The notes: generated by a model not told the origin, from the sequence alone. A stretch of 64,000 nt of DNA from Rhodoferax aquaticus (GCF_006974105.1 NZ_CP036282.1:2232001-2296000), one strand, 5' to 3'; positions 46,465-55,822 are shown, counted from the first letter of the stretch. Made by a program: numbers and translations.

Positions 46465-47366
46465 AGATCCTGTTATTCGGCCGTGGCGGCCAAGTGGGCT
46501 GGGAGTTGCAGCGCTCGCTAAGCGTGCTGGGCGAGGTGGTGGCCCTGGATTTTGATGCTAGCCACAACCCACAGGGGCTGTGCGGGGACTTCACCGATCT
46601 GGAAGGCTTAGCCCGTACAGTCGCCAGCGTGCGCCCCGATGTGATCGTCAACGCCGCCGCACACACGGCAGTGGACAAGGCTCAGAGCGAGCCCGAGCTG
46701 GCACGCACGATTAATGCCCTTGCGCCCGCTGCGCTTGCACAAGCAGCTACTGAAATAGGAGCATGGCTGGTGCACTACAGCACCGACTATGTGTTCGACG
46801 GCAGCGGCGCCGCCCCGTGGAAAGAAGCCGACCCTACCGACCCCTTGAGCGTGTATGGCCAGACCAAGCTTGAAGGTGAGCAGGCGGTCGCCCTGACCCC
46901 TAAGCATTTGATCTTGCGCACCAGCTGGGTGTACGCCACGCGGGGTGGCAACTTTGCCAAAACCATGCTGCGCTTAGCCGGCGAACGGGATGCACTGACC
47001 GTGATCAACGACCAGTTTGGCGCGCCCACCTCTGCAGAACTGTTGGCAGACGTCACCGCCCATGCGATCCGCCGCCTGCAAACCCAAGCCGAACTGGCCG
47101 GGCTGTACCACTGCATTGCAACGGGTGAGACCACCTGGCATGGCTACGCCCAGTTTGTGCTGGAGCAAGCGGCAGCACTGGGCCTGCCGCTGAAAGCTAC
47201 AGCAGACAAAGTGGCCCCAACCCCCACCAGCAGCTACCCCACGCCGGCCCAGCGGCCTTTGAACTCACGCCTGGACACCAGCAAGCTGCAAGCCGCCTTT
47301 GGACTGCGCTTGCCGCACTGGCAAGACGGGGTCAAGCGCATGTTGATTGAAATATCAGGGAAGTAA
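46461..47366 (+). CDS. rfbD: dTDP-4-dehydrorhamnose reductase
   Basis: A 301-residue SDR reductase making dTDP-L-rhamnose in the last step. [18 protein letters not shown] is the NADPH site; STDYVFDG and YGQTKLEGE supply the catalytic residues, and LRTSWVYA is the family landmark. It overlaps rfbB by four bases and lies two bases before rfbA. Confidence 0.95.
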   Translation: MKILLFGRGGQVGWELQRSLSVLGEVVALDFDASHNPQGLCGDFTDLEGLARTVASVRPDVIVNAAAHTAVDKAQSEPELARTINALAPAALAQAATEIGAWLVHYSTDYVFDGSGAAPWKEADPTDPLSVYGQTKLEGEQAVALTPKHLILRTSWVYATRGGNFAKTMLRLAGERDALTVINDQFGAPTSAELLADVTAHAIRRLQTQAELAGLYHCIATGETTWHGYAQFVLEQAAALGLPLKATADKVAPTPTSSYPTPAQRPLNSRLDTSKLQAAFGLRLPHWQDGVKRMLIEISGK

Positions 47367-47368
47367 GT

Positions 47369-48280
47369 ATGAGCAACACCTCCAACTCTTCAGGCGGCAA
47401 GCCACGCAAAGGCATCATCTTGGCTGGGGGCTCGGGCACCCGGCTGTACCCCGCCACCCAGGCGGTGAGCAAGCAGCTCTTGCCCGTGTACGACAAGCCC
47501 ATGATTTACTACCCCTTGAGCGTGCTGCTCTTGGCGGGTATCCGAGAGGTCTTGGTCATCTCCACCCCCCAAGACACGCCGCGCTTTGCGCTGCTGCTGG
47601 GCGATGGCAGCCAATGGGGCATGCGCATTGAATACGCAGTGCAGCCGTCCCCTGACGGGTTGGCACAGGCCTTTTTGATTGGCGAGCAATTCTTGGACGG
47701 AGCCCCCAGCGCCTTGGTGCTGGGTGACAACATCTTCTACGGCCATGACTTTGCAGGCTTGCTAGAGAGCGCCACCACGCAAACCCAAGGTGCCACCGTG
47801 TTTGCCTACGCCGTGAACGACCCCGAGCGCTACGGCGTGGTGGAGTTCAATGACAAAGGCCATGCCATCAGCTTGGAAGAAAAACCCACGCAGCCCAAGT
47901 CACGCTATGCGGTTACCGGCCTGTACTTTTACGACGACAAAGTGGTGGAGTTGGCCAAGCAGGTCAAGCCTTCAGCGCGTGGCGAGTTGGAGATTACCGA
48001 CCTCAACCGCATGTACCTGGACCTCGACCAGTTGGATGTGCAAACCATGGGCCGCGGCTATGCCTGGCTAGACACCGGCACCCACGAATCCATGATGGAA
48101 GCCAGCCAGTTCATCTACACCATTGAAAACCGCCAAGGCCTCAAAGTAGCGGCACCCGAAGAAATCGTGTGGCGCAATGGCTGGATTGATGACGCGCAGT
48201 TGCAGACACTCGCCAAACCATTGGCCAAATCGCAGTACGGCAAGTACCTGCTCAACCTCCTAGAACACAAGGTGTATTGA
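47369..48280 (+). CDS. rfbA: Glucose-1-phosphate thymidylyltransferase
   Basis: A 303-residue nucleotidyltransferase that starts dTDP-rhamnose synthesis from dTTP and glucose-1-phosphate. The signature [31 protein letters not shown] is cut here to its key points: G-x-G-T-R-L-x-P and the later Lys, with [10 protein letters not shown] and [10 protein letters not shown] downstream. It overlaps rfbC by four bases. The N-terminus has a short extra Ser/Asn-rich segment before the domain. Confidence 0.95.
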   Translation: MSNTSNSSGGKPRKGIILAGGSGTRLYPATQAVSKQLLPVYDKPMIYYPLSVLLLAGIREVLVISTPQDTPRFALLLGDGSQWGMRIEYAVQPSPDGLAQAFLIGEQFLDGAPSALVLGDNIFYGHDFAGLLESATTQTQGATVFAYAVNDPERYGVVEFNDKGHAISLEEKPTQPKSRYAVTGLYFYDDKVVELAKQVKPSARGELEITDLNRMYLDLDQLDVQTMGRGYAWLDTGTHESMMEASQFIYTIENRQGLKVAAPEEIVWRNGWIDDAQLQTLAKPLAKSQYGKYLLNLLEHKVY

Positions 48281-48822
48281 TGAAAGTGACAGCATTGGCC
48301 ATTCCCGATGTGCTCGTGATTGAGCCGCGCGTGTTTGGCGATGAGCGTGGTTTTTTCTACGAGAGCTTTAACCAGCGCGACTTTGCCAAAGCCACGGGCG
48401 TGAACTTGCCCTTTGTGCAAGACAACCATTCCAAATCTGCCCACGGGGTACTGCGCGGCCTGCACTACCAGGTGCAAAACCCGCAAGGCAAGTTGGTGCG
48501 CGTGACGGCAGGCGAGGTGTTTGACGTGGCGGTCGACATTCGCCCGCAATCCCCCACGTTTGGTAAGTGGGTGGGGCAAATTCTGTCGGCCAGCAACAAG
48601 TGCCAGATGTGGGTGCCACCAGGCTTGGCCCATGGCTTTGTGGTGCTGTCTGAGCACGCAGAGTTTTTGTACAAAACCACCGACTACTACGCCCCAGAGC
48701 ATGAGCGCTGCCTTGCTTGGAACGACCCGACCGTAGGCATCGTGTGGCCGCAGATGACGGGGTCGCCCAAACTGTCTGCCAAGGACGCGCAAGGTGCGGC
48801 GTTTGCGCAGGTGTTTGGGTAG
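48277..48822 (+). CDS. rfbC: dTDP-4-dehydrorhamnose 3,5-epimerase
   Basis: A 181-residue cupin epimerase for step three of dTDP-rhamnose synthesis. The active-site region [19 protein letters not shown] with its His, and [19 protein letters not shown] and [14 protein letters not shown] are complete. Last gene of the rfbBDAC unit and of the EPS locus proper. Confidence 0.95.
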   Translation: MMKVTALAIPDVLVIEPRVFGDERGFFYESFNQRDFAKATGVNLPFVQDNHSKSAHGVLRGLHYQVQNPQGKLVRVTAGEVFDVAVDIRPQSPTFGKWVGQILSASNKCQMWVPPGLAHGFVVLSEHAEFLYKTTDYYAPEHERCLAWNDPTVGIVWPQMTGSPKLSAKDAQGAAFAQVFG

Positions 48823-49052
48823 GTCACCGCACGGTGGTCACTATCAATTCAATAGCTGCCTGCCCAGTATCTGTGGGCGGCAAGGCCCTGTTTGGCATTG
48901 GAATCGATGCACCCCGTGTGCCCAACACACGCTAGAACTACAAGCTTTGGCAATCCCACTGTTTTTCTTAGGGCCAGGACCACATCCATGGCCTGGTGCA
49001 GTCTTTGACTTCTACTGTTTTTTTGTCGGTCTATCCGACGCAGTGCATTCCA
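48823..49052. other. Gene-free stretch after rfbC
   Basis: No gene, tRNA or clear terminator is seen. An imperfect hairpin around TGCCCA/TGGGC (about 48857-48880) without T-run is the only structure. The stretch continues into a decayed hepT fragment on the minus strand. Confidence 0.5.
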
Positions 49053-49241
49053 TCAATTTGCTGTGTTTTCGCGCAACAAAACAGCGCTTGTAAACTGCGT
49101 AAATTCGCCTAGGTGCTGGGTGATCACCGTTTGCAAGATGGGCACAAGCAAGCTTTGGTAGTCGTGCACGGCGATGTTTCTGAAGGCAACCATGTGCTTG
49201 AAGGTCTGGCGATATCCACTGGGCCTACGCCAATAGTTCAA
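49053..49241 (-). pseudogene. Fragment of a HEPN (HepT-like) toxin gene
   Basis: The minus strand encodes FKHMVAFRNIAVHDYQS followed by VPILQTVITQHLGEFTQF, the C-terminal half of a HepT-type HEPN ribonuclease, including the R-x4-H motif (RNIAVH). The N-terminal half and a start are missing. Just upstream, on the same strand, lie 14 bases (ending near 49264) identical to the start of the mntA-like gene at 50661, so an internal deletion probably fused the start of mntA to the end of hepT. Confidence 0.7.
49070..49146. repeat. Direct repeat copy A (hepT 3' end)
   Basis: This ~77-bp segment recurs at 50170-50249. The first 58 positions differ at about five places, then one 3-base indel follows. 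Both copies encode the end of a HepT-like protein and flank the parDE genes. Confidence 0.85.
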
Positions 49242-49437
49242 ATACTGCTCTTGCGCTTTGTGTCATGCCGATATTTGGTGACGTGAGCGTAAGCAGTGCG
49301 GTATGTAGCCTGCTACCGATTTGGCTGTGGATATTGAATATTTTGTTTGGTGGTGCCGCAGCTTGCAAGGTTTGTTGGGTGACAGGAGGTCGGTTTTTTA
49401 GTAGGATTAAATCCCACTTTCTGGCAAGGAGCCCCAT
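49242..49437. promoter_or_regulatory. Upstream region of parDE
   Basis: About 195 bases without a gene, apart from a 14-base mntA start remnant near 49251-49264 on the minus strand. AAGGAG at 49426-49431 is the ribosome site of parD. The autoregulated parDE promoter should lie here; no clear palindrome was identified. Confidence 0.4.
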
Positions 49438-49716
49438 ATGCGGACCACCCAACAATTCAGCGTGACATTGCCCATAGAGATGGCCAATTTAGTGAAAACC
49501 AAGGTTGCTGGCGGCGAATACGCTACTGAGAGTGAGGTCATCCGCGATGGGTTGCGGGCGCTCATTGCACGCGACCGAGCGGTTGACAATTGGTTGGTGC
49601 AGGAGGTGGCTCCCGCCTACGATGCACTGAAGGCAGACCCAGGCCGTGCGCTTTCGCTTGAGCAAGTGCGTGAGCGGTTGGCGGCCCAACACAAGTTGAT
49701 AACAAACGCGGTGTGA
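49438..49716 (+). CDS. parD: ParD-like ribbon-helix-helix antitoxin
   Basis: A 92-residue antitoxin. The N-terminal QQFSVTLPIEMANLVKTKVAGGEYATESEVIRDGLRAL pattern (strand, then two helices with G-x-Y-x-x-x-S-E) is the ParD/CopG ribbon-helix-helix, which binds its own promoter. The C-terminal helix (SLEQVRERLAAQ) wraps the toxin. AAGGAG lies 6 bases upstream of the ATG. The stop overlaps the toxin start, coupling translation. Confidence 0.9.
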   Translation: MRTTQQFSVTLPIEMANLVKTKVAGGEYATESEVIRDGLRALIARDRAVDNWLVQEVAPAYDALKADPGRALSLEQVRERLAAQHKLITNAV

Positions 49717-50039
49717 TGCTCTACCGCGTTGTCTTTGCGCCTGAAGCACTGGCGCAATTGGAGGCCTTGTATCGCTATGTAGCTCAAGCGGCGTCACCAG
49801 ACATTGCCGCCCGCTACACGGATGCCATCGTCGCTTACTGCGAGGGTTTGGAGTCCTTTGCACTAAGAGGTACGCGCCGTGATGACATTCGTCCGGGTTT
49901 GCGTGTCATCAACTACAAAAAACGGGCAGTCATTGCATTTGCAGTGGATGCTGAAGTGGTTTCAGTCATTGGAATTTATTTCGGTGGGCAAGACTACGAG
50001 TCTGTTTTGCAGTGGGACGAAGATGCCTCCAATGAATAG
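49716..50039 (+). CDS. parE: ParE/RelE-superfamily toxin
   Basis: A 107-residue toxin of the ParE type. LYRVVFAPEALAQLEALYRYVA and DIAARYTDAIVAYCEGL form the N-terminal helical hairpin; GTRRDDIRPGLRVINYKKRAVIAFAVD and VSVIGIYFGGQDYESVL form the sheet. ParE proteins usually poison DNA gyrase. Start chosen at ATG 49716 (overlap TGATG with parD); GTG 49713 is also possible. Confidence 0.9.
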   Translation: MLYRVVFAPEALAQLEALYRYVAQAASPDIAARYTDAIVAYCEGLESFALRGTRRDDIRPGLRVINYKKRAVIAFAVDAEVVSVIGIYFGGQDYESVLQWDEDASNE

Positions 50040-50152
50040 GGGCTTAAGCATTATTTTGCGATTGCTATGCTTGTGGGAGCATCTAGCGAACTCCAGCCAA
50101 AGCGGCTTAATTGGCTGGTGAATAGCCAGCGGATCGTCTAAGTTGCCTCGAT

Positions 50153-50249
50153 TCATTGTGTGGCGTTGTCGCGCAACAAAACAGCGCTGGTAAATTGAGT
50201 AAATTCGTCTAGGTGCTGGGTGATGACTACTGTTTGCAGTATGGGCACA
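50153..50249 (-). pseudogene. Second decayed hepT 3' fragment
   Basis: A minus-strand frame ending at a stop at 50153-50155 encodes VPILQTVVITQHLDEFTQF and SAVLLRDN, nearly the same as the fragment at 49053-49241. It is joined to the 3' end of the mntA-like gene in a different frame, as expected after deletion of most of hepT. Confidence 0.65.
50170..50249. repeat. Direct repeat copy B (hepT 3' end)
   Basis: Partner of the repeat at 49070-49146, in the same orientation, about 1.1 kb away. It has three extra bases matching an extra Val codon in the encoded remnant. Confidence 0.85.
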
Positions 50250-50250
50250 T

Positions 50251-50661
50251 TCAAGGTTGCAGCATCTTGGCGGGTGAAGTCGGTGGCAAAGGTGCCAAGG
50301 TTGCGCGCGTATTCTCGCTCAGTACATAGGTTTCAAACAAAGCGGCTTGCAGCCCATTGCTCCACAGGGGTACCCCTGTAGTAATCACCTGGTATTGCAT
50401 GACGGTGGAGGCAGCGCGCAAATCCAGCAGGTCTACATCGCAATGAACCAAGTCTGCCACTTGGTGAGAAAGCTCCCACAGCTGCAAGGCTGGCACATAG
50501 CCAGCCACCAACACAGCCAGGTCAAGGTCACTGCTGGCGGTAGCTTCCCCGCGTGTTTGGCTACCAAATGCATAGATTGCCATGCAGTTCGGTAGCGCAG
50601 TTAGCAGATGCTGCACCACTTGGGCTTGCGTTTGGGCGAGTGCATAGGCGCTTTGTGTCAT
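50251..50661 (-). CDS. MntA-like nucleotidyltransferase antitoxin, altered C-terminus
   Basis: A 136-residue minimal nucleotidyltransferase. The catalytic motif GSQTRGEATASSDLDLAVL (G-S-x10-D-x-D) is intact, and VDLLDLRAASTVMQYQVITTG supplies the third Asp region. MntA antitoxins AMPylate the HEPN toxin HepT made by the adjacent gene. Here, after FETYVLSE the frame runs into unrelated residues (NTRATLAPLPP...), and the following hepT is only a remnant, so this gene has probably lost its partner. It may be intact enough to fold, or be a pseudogene in progress. Confidence 0.75.
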   Translation of the reverse strand: MTQSAYALAQTQAQVVQHLLTALPNCMAIYAFGSQTRGEATASSDLDLAVLVAGYVPALQLWELSHQVADLVHCDVDLLDLRAASTVMQYQVITTGVPLWSNGLQAALFETYVLSENTRATLAPLPPTSPAKMLQP

Positions 50662-50707
50662 GTTTGCTTGGTTCAGACGGTCGCAAGGAACCTTGTTCCA
50701 TGCAGAG

Positions 50708-51064
50708 TCAATGCGATGATGCTGCTGCCTTGACCAATTGGTAGAAGTTGGGCAAGTAATTGCAAATAGTTTTCCAAAACACCTCGTAGTCCACTTTGAA
50801 GTAGCCGTGGGCCATTGCGTTGCGCATTTGATATGCTGAAGCTAGCGGTAGCTCTGGGTGTGCTTTGACAAAATCTGGATAGCGCTTTTCGATGTTGTTG
50901 CTAGCTTCGCCAATGATTTCGAAGTTACGAATCACAGCGTCCTGAACTAGCTTGCTGTTGAGGAAGGCCAGTTCGTCTAGGTCGGCAACGTAATGCTCTA
51001 TGCGCTCAATGGCTTCCAGTATGTGGCCCAGATACTCGGCCAAGCGCTGTAGGTTAGTGCTCAT
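50708..51064 (-). CDS. HEPN-domain (DUF86) toxin
   Basis: A 118-residue HEPN protein of the HepT/DUF86 family. The N-terminal helix pair (YLGHILEAIERIEHYVADLDE), FEIIGEASNNIEKRYPDF, and the active-site motif RNAMAHGYF (R-x4-H) are complete, so a ribonuclease-type toxin is likely. Its ATG overlaps the stop of the upstream nucleotidyltransferase gene by four bases, forming an intact two-gene toxin-antitoxin module. Confidence 0.88.
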   Translation of the reverse strand: MSTNLQRLAEYLGHILEAIERIEHYVADLDELAFLNSKLVQDAVIRNFEIIGEASNNIEKRYPDFVKAHPELPLASAYQMRNAMAHGYFKVDYEVFWKTICNYLPNFYQLVKAAASSH

Positions 51065-51351
51065 ACCGGCCGCGCCTCTGCGACTACCTGCGCTCGAAAC
51101 CTTTCTGGCAATGCATTAGGCGTGAGCACGTCAACAGGCACGCCAAGCAATTGCAACAACTCATGCCTAATGGCACCAATGTCAAACATGGTGGTTTCAG
51201 GCGTTGGATCAATCAGGATGTCCAAGTCGCTGCCTTCATGGTCAACGCCGTGCAAGACTGAGCCGAAAACACGAGCGTTGCGCGCGCGGTGGCGCTCTAC
51301 CACCTTACGTATCGCGATGCGGTTCGACTCTAGTGCATGTGACGGTTTCAT
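51061..51351 (-). CDS. Minimal nucleotidyltransferase (MNT) antitoxin
   Basis: A 96-residue MNT-family protein. FGSVLHGVDHEGSDLDILID carries the G-S and D-x-D catalytic motif, and VPVDVLTPNAL the third acidic position. Such proteins neutralise the HEPN partner by modifying it. The ATG at 51351 begins KPSHALESNRIAIRKVV; a longer frame upstream has no family resemblance. It overlaps the HEPN gene by four bases. Confidence 0.88.
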   Translation of the reverse strand: MKPSHALESNRIAIRKVVERHRARNARVFGSVLHGVDHEGSDLDILIDPTPETTMFDIGAIRHELLQLLGVPVDVLTPNALPERFRAQVVAEARPV

Positions 51352-51461
51352 AGCTGCTGTGCAACGTTTTAAACGGATTTGAATGTACACGCATTGACCG
51401 GCGGCGCTCAAAAAGTTTAGTGTTCGTACCCTGCTAGTAACTTTTGCAGGGCACACCGTCC

Positions 51462-51499
51462 TTGTAAAGAGTTACCATCTGTTATGTAATTTAGTTACA
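51462..51499 (+). promoter_or_regulatory. edd promoter with HexR-like palindrome
   Basis: TTGTAA (51462-51467) and TGTAAT (51485-51490) are spaced by 17 bases as -35 and -10 candidates. The palindrome TGTAATTTAGTTACA (51485-51499) covers the -10 and resembles the HexR operator known for Entner-Doudoroff genes. It ends 20 bases before the edd start. Confidence 0.6.
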
Positions 51500-51519
51500 C
51501 AACACAAGGTTCAAACAAT

Positions 51520-53388
51520 ATGCCAAGTAGTAACCAAGGCCCAGTCTCCATTCACCCCGTTGTTGAGGCTGTTACCAGCCGTATTCAGGCCCGCAGCGCG
51601 GTGTCGCGGGCTGCCTATTTGGCCCAAGTGGATGCCATGGCGCAGCGCGGCCCTGGCGCAGACCGTTTGGGGTGCGCCAATGTGGCGCATGCATTTGCCG
51701 CAATGCCAGAGGCTGACAAGGCGAAGGTCACCGGCATTGATAAGTTCAAGGTGGTGGTAGAGAAGGGCGCGCACATTGGCATTGTGAATGCGTACAACGA
51801 CATGTTGTCGGCCCACGCGCCGCTGCAACATTACCCAGACCTGATCAAGGCCGAGGCGCGTTTGCACGGCGCTACGGTGCAGGTGGCTGGTGGTGTGCCC
51901 GCTATGTGCGATGGCGTAACCCAGGGCACGCCGGGCATGGAGTTAAGCCTTTTCTCGCGCGATGCCATTGCCATGGCCACAGCAATTTCGTTAAGCCACG
52001 ATGTGTTTGACGCTGCCTTGATGCTGGGCGTGTGCGACAAAATTGTGCCGGGTTTGCTGATTGGTGTGCTGCATTTCGGCCACCTGCCCACGGTGTTTGT
52101 TCCGGCAGGTCCCATGACATCCGGCTTGTCCAACAATGAAAAAGCCAAAGTGCGCGAAAAAGCGGCCCAAGGGCTGGTGGGGCGTGCTGAGCTGCTGGAG
52201 GCAGAGTCTGCCGCTTACCACGGTTCTGGCACCTGCACGTTTTACGGCACGGCCAACAGCAACCAGATGCTGCTAGAGGCCATGGGCTTGCATGTGCCGG
52301 GCACGGCCTTCATCAACCCCGGTGCCAGCGTGCGTGAGGAGCTCACTCGCGAGTCGGTGCGCACCGTATTGGGCATTACCAAGACCAAGCGTTTTGCACC
52401 GATTGGCAGGGTGGTGGACGAGCGCTGTATTGTGAATGCCATGGTGGCCTTGCTGGCTACTGGCGGGTCTACCAACCACTTGATTCACTGGGTTGCGGTG
52501 GCGCGTGCGGCGGGCATTGTGATTGACTGGGACGACTTCTCTGCCTTGTCCGACGTAGTACCCTTGCTGTCCCGCGTGTACCCCAATGGCAGCGCAGATG
52601 TCAACCAGTTCCAAGCCGCAGGGGGGCCCGGCTACATCATTCGCGAACTGTTGGACGCCGGGTTTATGCATGCCGACGTGCTGACCGTGCGGCAAGGCGG
52701 CTTGCGTGATTTCACCGCAATTCCTTCGGCCGATGCCTCAGGCAAGTTGCAGTGGACCGACGCCGGTGCCAGCAAAGACGACACGGTGGTGCGGCCGGCG
52801 GCGTCACCCTTCAGTGCGACCGGCGGCTTGAAGCTTTTGCAGGGTAACTTGGGGCGTAGTGTGATCAAAGTGTCGGCCGTTCCAGAAGACCGCCATGTGA
52901 TTGAAGCGCCTTGCCGGGTGTTTGACTCCCAAGAAGCGCTGCACACGGCTTTCAACGCCAATGAGCTGAACCAAGATGTGGTGTGTGTGGTGCGCTGGCA
53001 AGGGCCACAGGCCAATGGCATGCCTGAGCTGCACAAGCTGACGCCACCGCTGGCGGTGTTGCAATGCAAGGGCTACCGTGTGGCCTTGGTAACCGACGGG
53101 CGCATGAGCGGAGCGTCTGGTAAGGTGCCGGCCGCGATTCATGTATCACCTGAGGCTGCAGCAGGTGGAGCATTGGCCAAGGTGCTAGACGGCGACTTGA
53201 TCCGCCTGAACGCGCAAACGGGTGAGTTACAAGTAGTCGTGCCCGAGGCCGAGTGGAACGCCCGCGCTACGGCCGAAATGCCTGCCGCTTTGAAGCTGGC
53301 CAATGGCATTGGCATGGGCCGTGAGTTGTTTGCTGGCATGCGCCGCAGCGCTTTGACAGCGGAAGAGGGCGCTTGCAGCTGGCTGTGA
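51520..53388 (+). CDS. edd: Phosphogluconate dehydratase
   Basis: A 622-residue IlvD/Edd-family dehydratase turning 6-phosphogluconate into KDPG. Iron-sulfur and active-site segments are visible: [48 protein letters not shown] and [16 protein letters not shown] with the cluster cysteines, and [18 protein letters not shown] near the C-terminus. Length is normal for Edd rather than the shorter IlvD. It is followed by eda, and preceded by a HexR-like site, so hexose or gluconate probably induces it. Confidence 0.95.
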   Translation: MPSSNQGPVSIHPVVEAVTSRIQARSAVSRAAYLAQVDAMAQRGPGADRLGCANVAHAFAAMPEADKAKVTGIDKFKVVVEKGAHIGIVNAYNDMLSAHAPLQHYPDLIKAEARLHGATVQVAGGVPAMCDGVTQGTPGMELSLFSRDAIAMATAISLSHDVFDAALMLGVCDKIVPGLLIGVLHFGHLPTVFVPAGPMTSGLSNNEKAKVREKAAQGLVGRAELLEAESAAYHGSGTCTFYGTANSNQMLLEAMGLHVPGTAFINPGASVREELTRESVRTVLGITKTKRFAPIGRVVDERCIVNAMVALLATGGSTNHLIHWVAVARAAGIVIDWDDFSALSDVVPLLSRVYPNGSADVNQFQAAGGPGYIIRELLDAGFMHADVLTVRQGGLRDFTAIPSADASGKLQWTDAGASKDDTVVRPAASPFSATGGLKLLQGNLGRSVIKVSAVPEDRHVIEAPCRVFDSQEALHTAFNANELNQDVVCVVRWQGPQANGMPELHKLTPPLAVLQCKGYRVALVTDGRMSGASGKVPAAIHVSPEAAAGGALAKVLDGDLIRLNAQTGELQVVVPEAEWNARATAEMPAALKLANGIGMGRELFAGMRRSALTAEEGACSWL

Positions 53389-53477
53389 TAGTTTGCTGCG
53401 TGTGCAGTTTGGTTTGCATTGCGCATTTGTTTAAATACGGGCTAGGTGTGTAAGCCCACCCACTTATTGGATTGAAT

Positions 53478-54119
53478 ATGAGCACTTCCAACACTTTCAC
53501 AGCCTTGCAGGTCATGCAAGACGCGCCGGTGATTCCGGTCATTGTTTTGAATGACGTCAAACACGCCGTGCCCATGGCCCGTGCCCTAGTAGCAGGCGGT
53601 GTCCGCATGCTAGAGGTGACCTTGCGCACGCCACAAGCGCTGGCCTGTATTGAAGCCATTGCCCGCGAGGTGCCTGAGGCGGTGGTGGGTGCGGGCACGG
53701 TCCGCTCGCGTGCTGATGCCCAGGCAGCCGCCAATGCTGGTTCGCGCTTTGCAGTGAGCCCAGGCTACACCAGCGCCGTGGGCCAAGCCTGCCGTGATGT
53801 TGGCTTAGCACTCTTGCCCGGTGTGGCAACGGGCGGGGAGATCATGATGGCGCAGGAAGACGGGTTTACAGAGCTTAAGTTTTTCCCCGCCATGCAGGCT
53901 GGCGGGCCCGCCATGCTGAAGGCCTGGAGTGGCCCATTTTTTGATGTGAAGTTTTGCCCCACGGGTGGCGTGAGCTTGCAAAACGCCCCCGAGTTTTTGA
54001 GCCTGCCCAATGTGGTGTGCGTGGGGGGCTCGTGGTTGGTGCCTGCTGATGCCATGGCGCAGGGGGACTGGGCACGCATTACCCAGCTTGCGTTGGATAC
54101 CAAAGCGCTACGCAAGTAA
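53478..54119 (+). CDS. eda: KDPG aldolase
   Basis: A 213-residue class I aldolase that cleaves 2-keto-3-deoxy-6-phosphogluconate to pyruvate and glyceraldehyde-3-phosphate. VIPVIVLNDVKHAVPMARAL, MLEVTLRTPQAL with the catalytic Glu, VGAGTVRS, and the Schiff-base Lys in ELKFFPAMQAGG are present. The ATG at 53478 is preferred over a TTG at 53472. With edd it gives the complete lower Entner-Doudoroff branch. Confidence 0.95.
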   Translation: MSTSNTFTALQVMQDAPVIPVIVLNDVKHAVPMARALVAGGVRMLEVTLRTPQALACIEAIAREVPEAVVGAGTVRSRADAQAAANAGSRFAVSPGYTSAVGQACRDVGLALLPGVATGGEIMMAQEDGFTELKFFPAMQAGGPAMLKAWSGPFFDVKFCPTGGVSLQNAPEFLSLPNVVCVGGSWLVPADAMAQGDWARITQLALDTKALRK

Positions 54120-54210
54120 CTGAACACGGTTTGCGTCTGCGCCCTTGCGCACATCTAGAGTGGCTTTTGATCAGGAATAATCGGGCCATTCTTAACTTCG
54201 CGGAGCGCCC

Positions 54211-54594
54211 ATGAGCAGTTTCACCAAAGTAGTGCTTTTTACCGACACGGACGGCCGTGCCAAGTTTCGGGAAGAGGCAGTGCCTTTGGAGCAAGGCAGC
54301 CCGCAGTCTAGGCTGTCAGAGTTGTTTGCGTCGGGTGGGTTTCAGTTGCGCACCAGCCCGGTCGGCTTTACAAGCCAGTTTCACTGCTCCACCTACACCC
54401 AATGGGTTTTCATTCTGCAAGGCCAGATGGAGATTGGCCTGCAAGGCGGCGTCTCACGCGTATTTAAGCCGGGCGAGCATTTTTACTCTGCCGATTTGCT
54501 GCCAGTAGGCGCCACATTTGACCCCCGGGTGCACGGCCACTGGAGCCGCCAATTGGGCCCAGATGCACTGGTAACGGTGTTTGTACGTGGCTAG
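54211..54594 (+). CDS. Small cupin-like protein
   Basis: A 127-residue single-domain protein with a cupin-like double-stranded beta pattern: FHCSTYTQWVFILQGQMEIGL followed by FKPGEHFYSADLLPVGATFD. The His and Glu of the two cupin motifs are partly present, so a metal site is possible. GGAG lies upstream of the ATG. Function unknown; it stands alone between eda and the sugar-nucleotide genes. Confidence 0.72.
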   Translation: MSSFTKVVLFTDTDGRAKFREEAVPLEQGSPQSRLSELFASGGFQLRTSPVGFTSQFHCSTYTQWVFILQGQMEIGLQGGVSRVFKPGEHFYSADLLPVGATFDPRVHGHWSRQLGPDALVTVFVRG

Positions 54595-54718
54595 TGAATT
54601 TGCGTACTTGATGCCTGTCAGATGGCGAGCGTCTTGGGTCAATGTGATGCAATAACACCTTGTTACACTCGGCGAAATCAGTCTTTTGATGTTTATGTGA
54701 CTTGGGAGTGAATTAATA

Positions 54719-55822
54719 ATGACAAAGGGAATGATTTTGGCGGCTGGGCAGGGTACCCGCGTGCGACCACTGACCAAAGACTTGCCGAAGCCGATGGTGC
54801 CCATTTTGGGCAAACCAGTGATGGAGTACCTGATAGAGCACATGGCGCGCCATGGCATCACGCAAATCATGGTCAACGTGGCCTACCACCACCGCAAGAT
54901 TGAAGAGTATTTTGGTGACGGGCACCGCTGGGGTGTGGAGATTGGCTACTCTTACGAAGGCGTGCTAGACCACGGCGAAATTTTGCCGCGCCCCCGCGGC
55001 TCAGCCGGCGGCATGCGCCATATCCAAGACTTCTCGGGGTTTTTTGATGAAACGACCTTGGTACTGTGCGGCGATGCACTGATTGACCTAGACATTGGCG
55101 CTGCCTTGCATGAACACAAGCACAAAGGTGCTTTGGCCAGCGTGGTGGCGCTCGATGTGCCATTGGACCAAGTGCAGAGCTACGGTGTGGTGGTGGCGGA
55201 TGGCGAGGGGCGCATTCAGTCTTTCCAAGAAAAGCCCACCCCAGCCGAGGCCAAGTCGACCTTGGCCAGCACGGGAATCTATATCTTTGAACCTGAGGTG
55301 CTCAGCATGGTGCCCTCAGGCAAGGTGTTTGACATTGGGTCGCAGCTGTTCCCACAGCTAGTAGAGAAAAAGCTGCCGTTCTTCGTGCAGAACCGCTTCT
55401 TTAACTGGATTGACATTGGCCGGGTGAGCGACTACTGGTCGGTGCTGCAGCGCGTGCTGCGTGGTGAAGTGGCTGAGATGACCATGCCAGGGCGAGAAGT
55501 CAAGCCCGGCGTGTGGGTGGGCATTAACACCAGCATTGACTGGGACACGGTAAAGATTGAGGGGCCTGTGTACATTGGGTCTAGCGCGCGCATTGAGTCT
55601 GGTGCCACCATCGTGGGACCAGCCTGGATTGGGCATGGCAGCCATATTCGCGCTGGAGCCAAGGTGACGCGGAGTGTTTTGTTTGAGTACACCCGCATCG
55701 GCTTTGGCATGCATTTCCATGAAATGATTGTGTCGCCACACTACTGCGTAGACCGTGCGGGTGATACCGTCTACCGGGGAGATGACAACAGCCCCTTGCG
55801 CTGGAGCGATGCGCGCGCATGA
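54719..55822 (+). CDS. NDP-sugar pyrophosphorylase with left-handed beta-helix domain
   Basis: A 367-residue sugar-1-phosphate nucleotidyltransferase. GMILAAGQGTRVRPLTKDLP and the following KPMVPILGKP form the nucleotide site; LVLCGDALIDLD is the metal-binding Asp motif and FQEKP the sugar-site Lys. The C-terminal third (VKIEGPVYIGSSARIESGAT...) shows hexapeptide repeats of a left-handed beta helix. The type resembles bacterial mannose-1-phosphate guanylyltransferase or glucose-1-phosphate transferases; the base and sugar are not certain. It overlaps galE by four bases. Confidence 0.85.
   Translation: MTKGMILAAGQGTRVRPLTKDLPKPMVPILGKPVMEYLIEHMARHGITQIMVNVAYHHRKIEEYFGDGHRWGVEIGYSYEGVLDHGEILPRPRGSAGGMRHIQDFSGFFDETTLVLCGDALIDLDIGAALHEHKHKGALASVVALDVPLDQVQSYGVVVADGEGRIQSFQEKPTPAEAKSTLASTGIYIFEPEVLSMVPSGKVFDIGSQLFPQLVEKKLPFFVQNRFFNWIDIGRVSDYWSVLQRVLRGEVAEMTMPGREVKPGVWVGINTSIDWDTVKIEGPVYIGSSARIESGATIVGPAWIGHGSHIRAGAKVTRSVLFEYTRIGFGMHFHEMIVSPHYCVDRAGDTVYRGDDNSPLRWSDARA

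Noticed and set aside
49070..50249. The duplicated segment as ends of a transposon carrying parDE.
   Set aside because: Copies are in direct orientation, encode a hepT tail, and have no terminal inverted repeats, transposase or target-site duplication.
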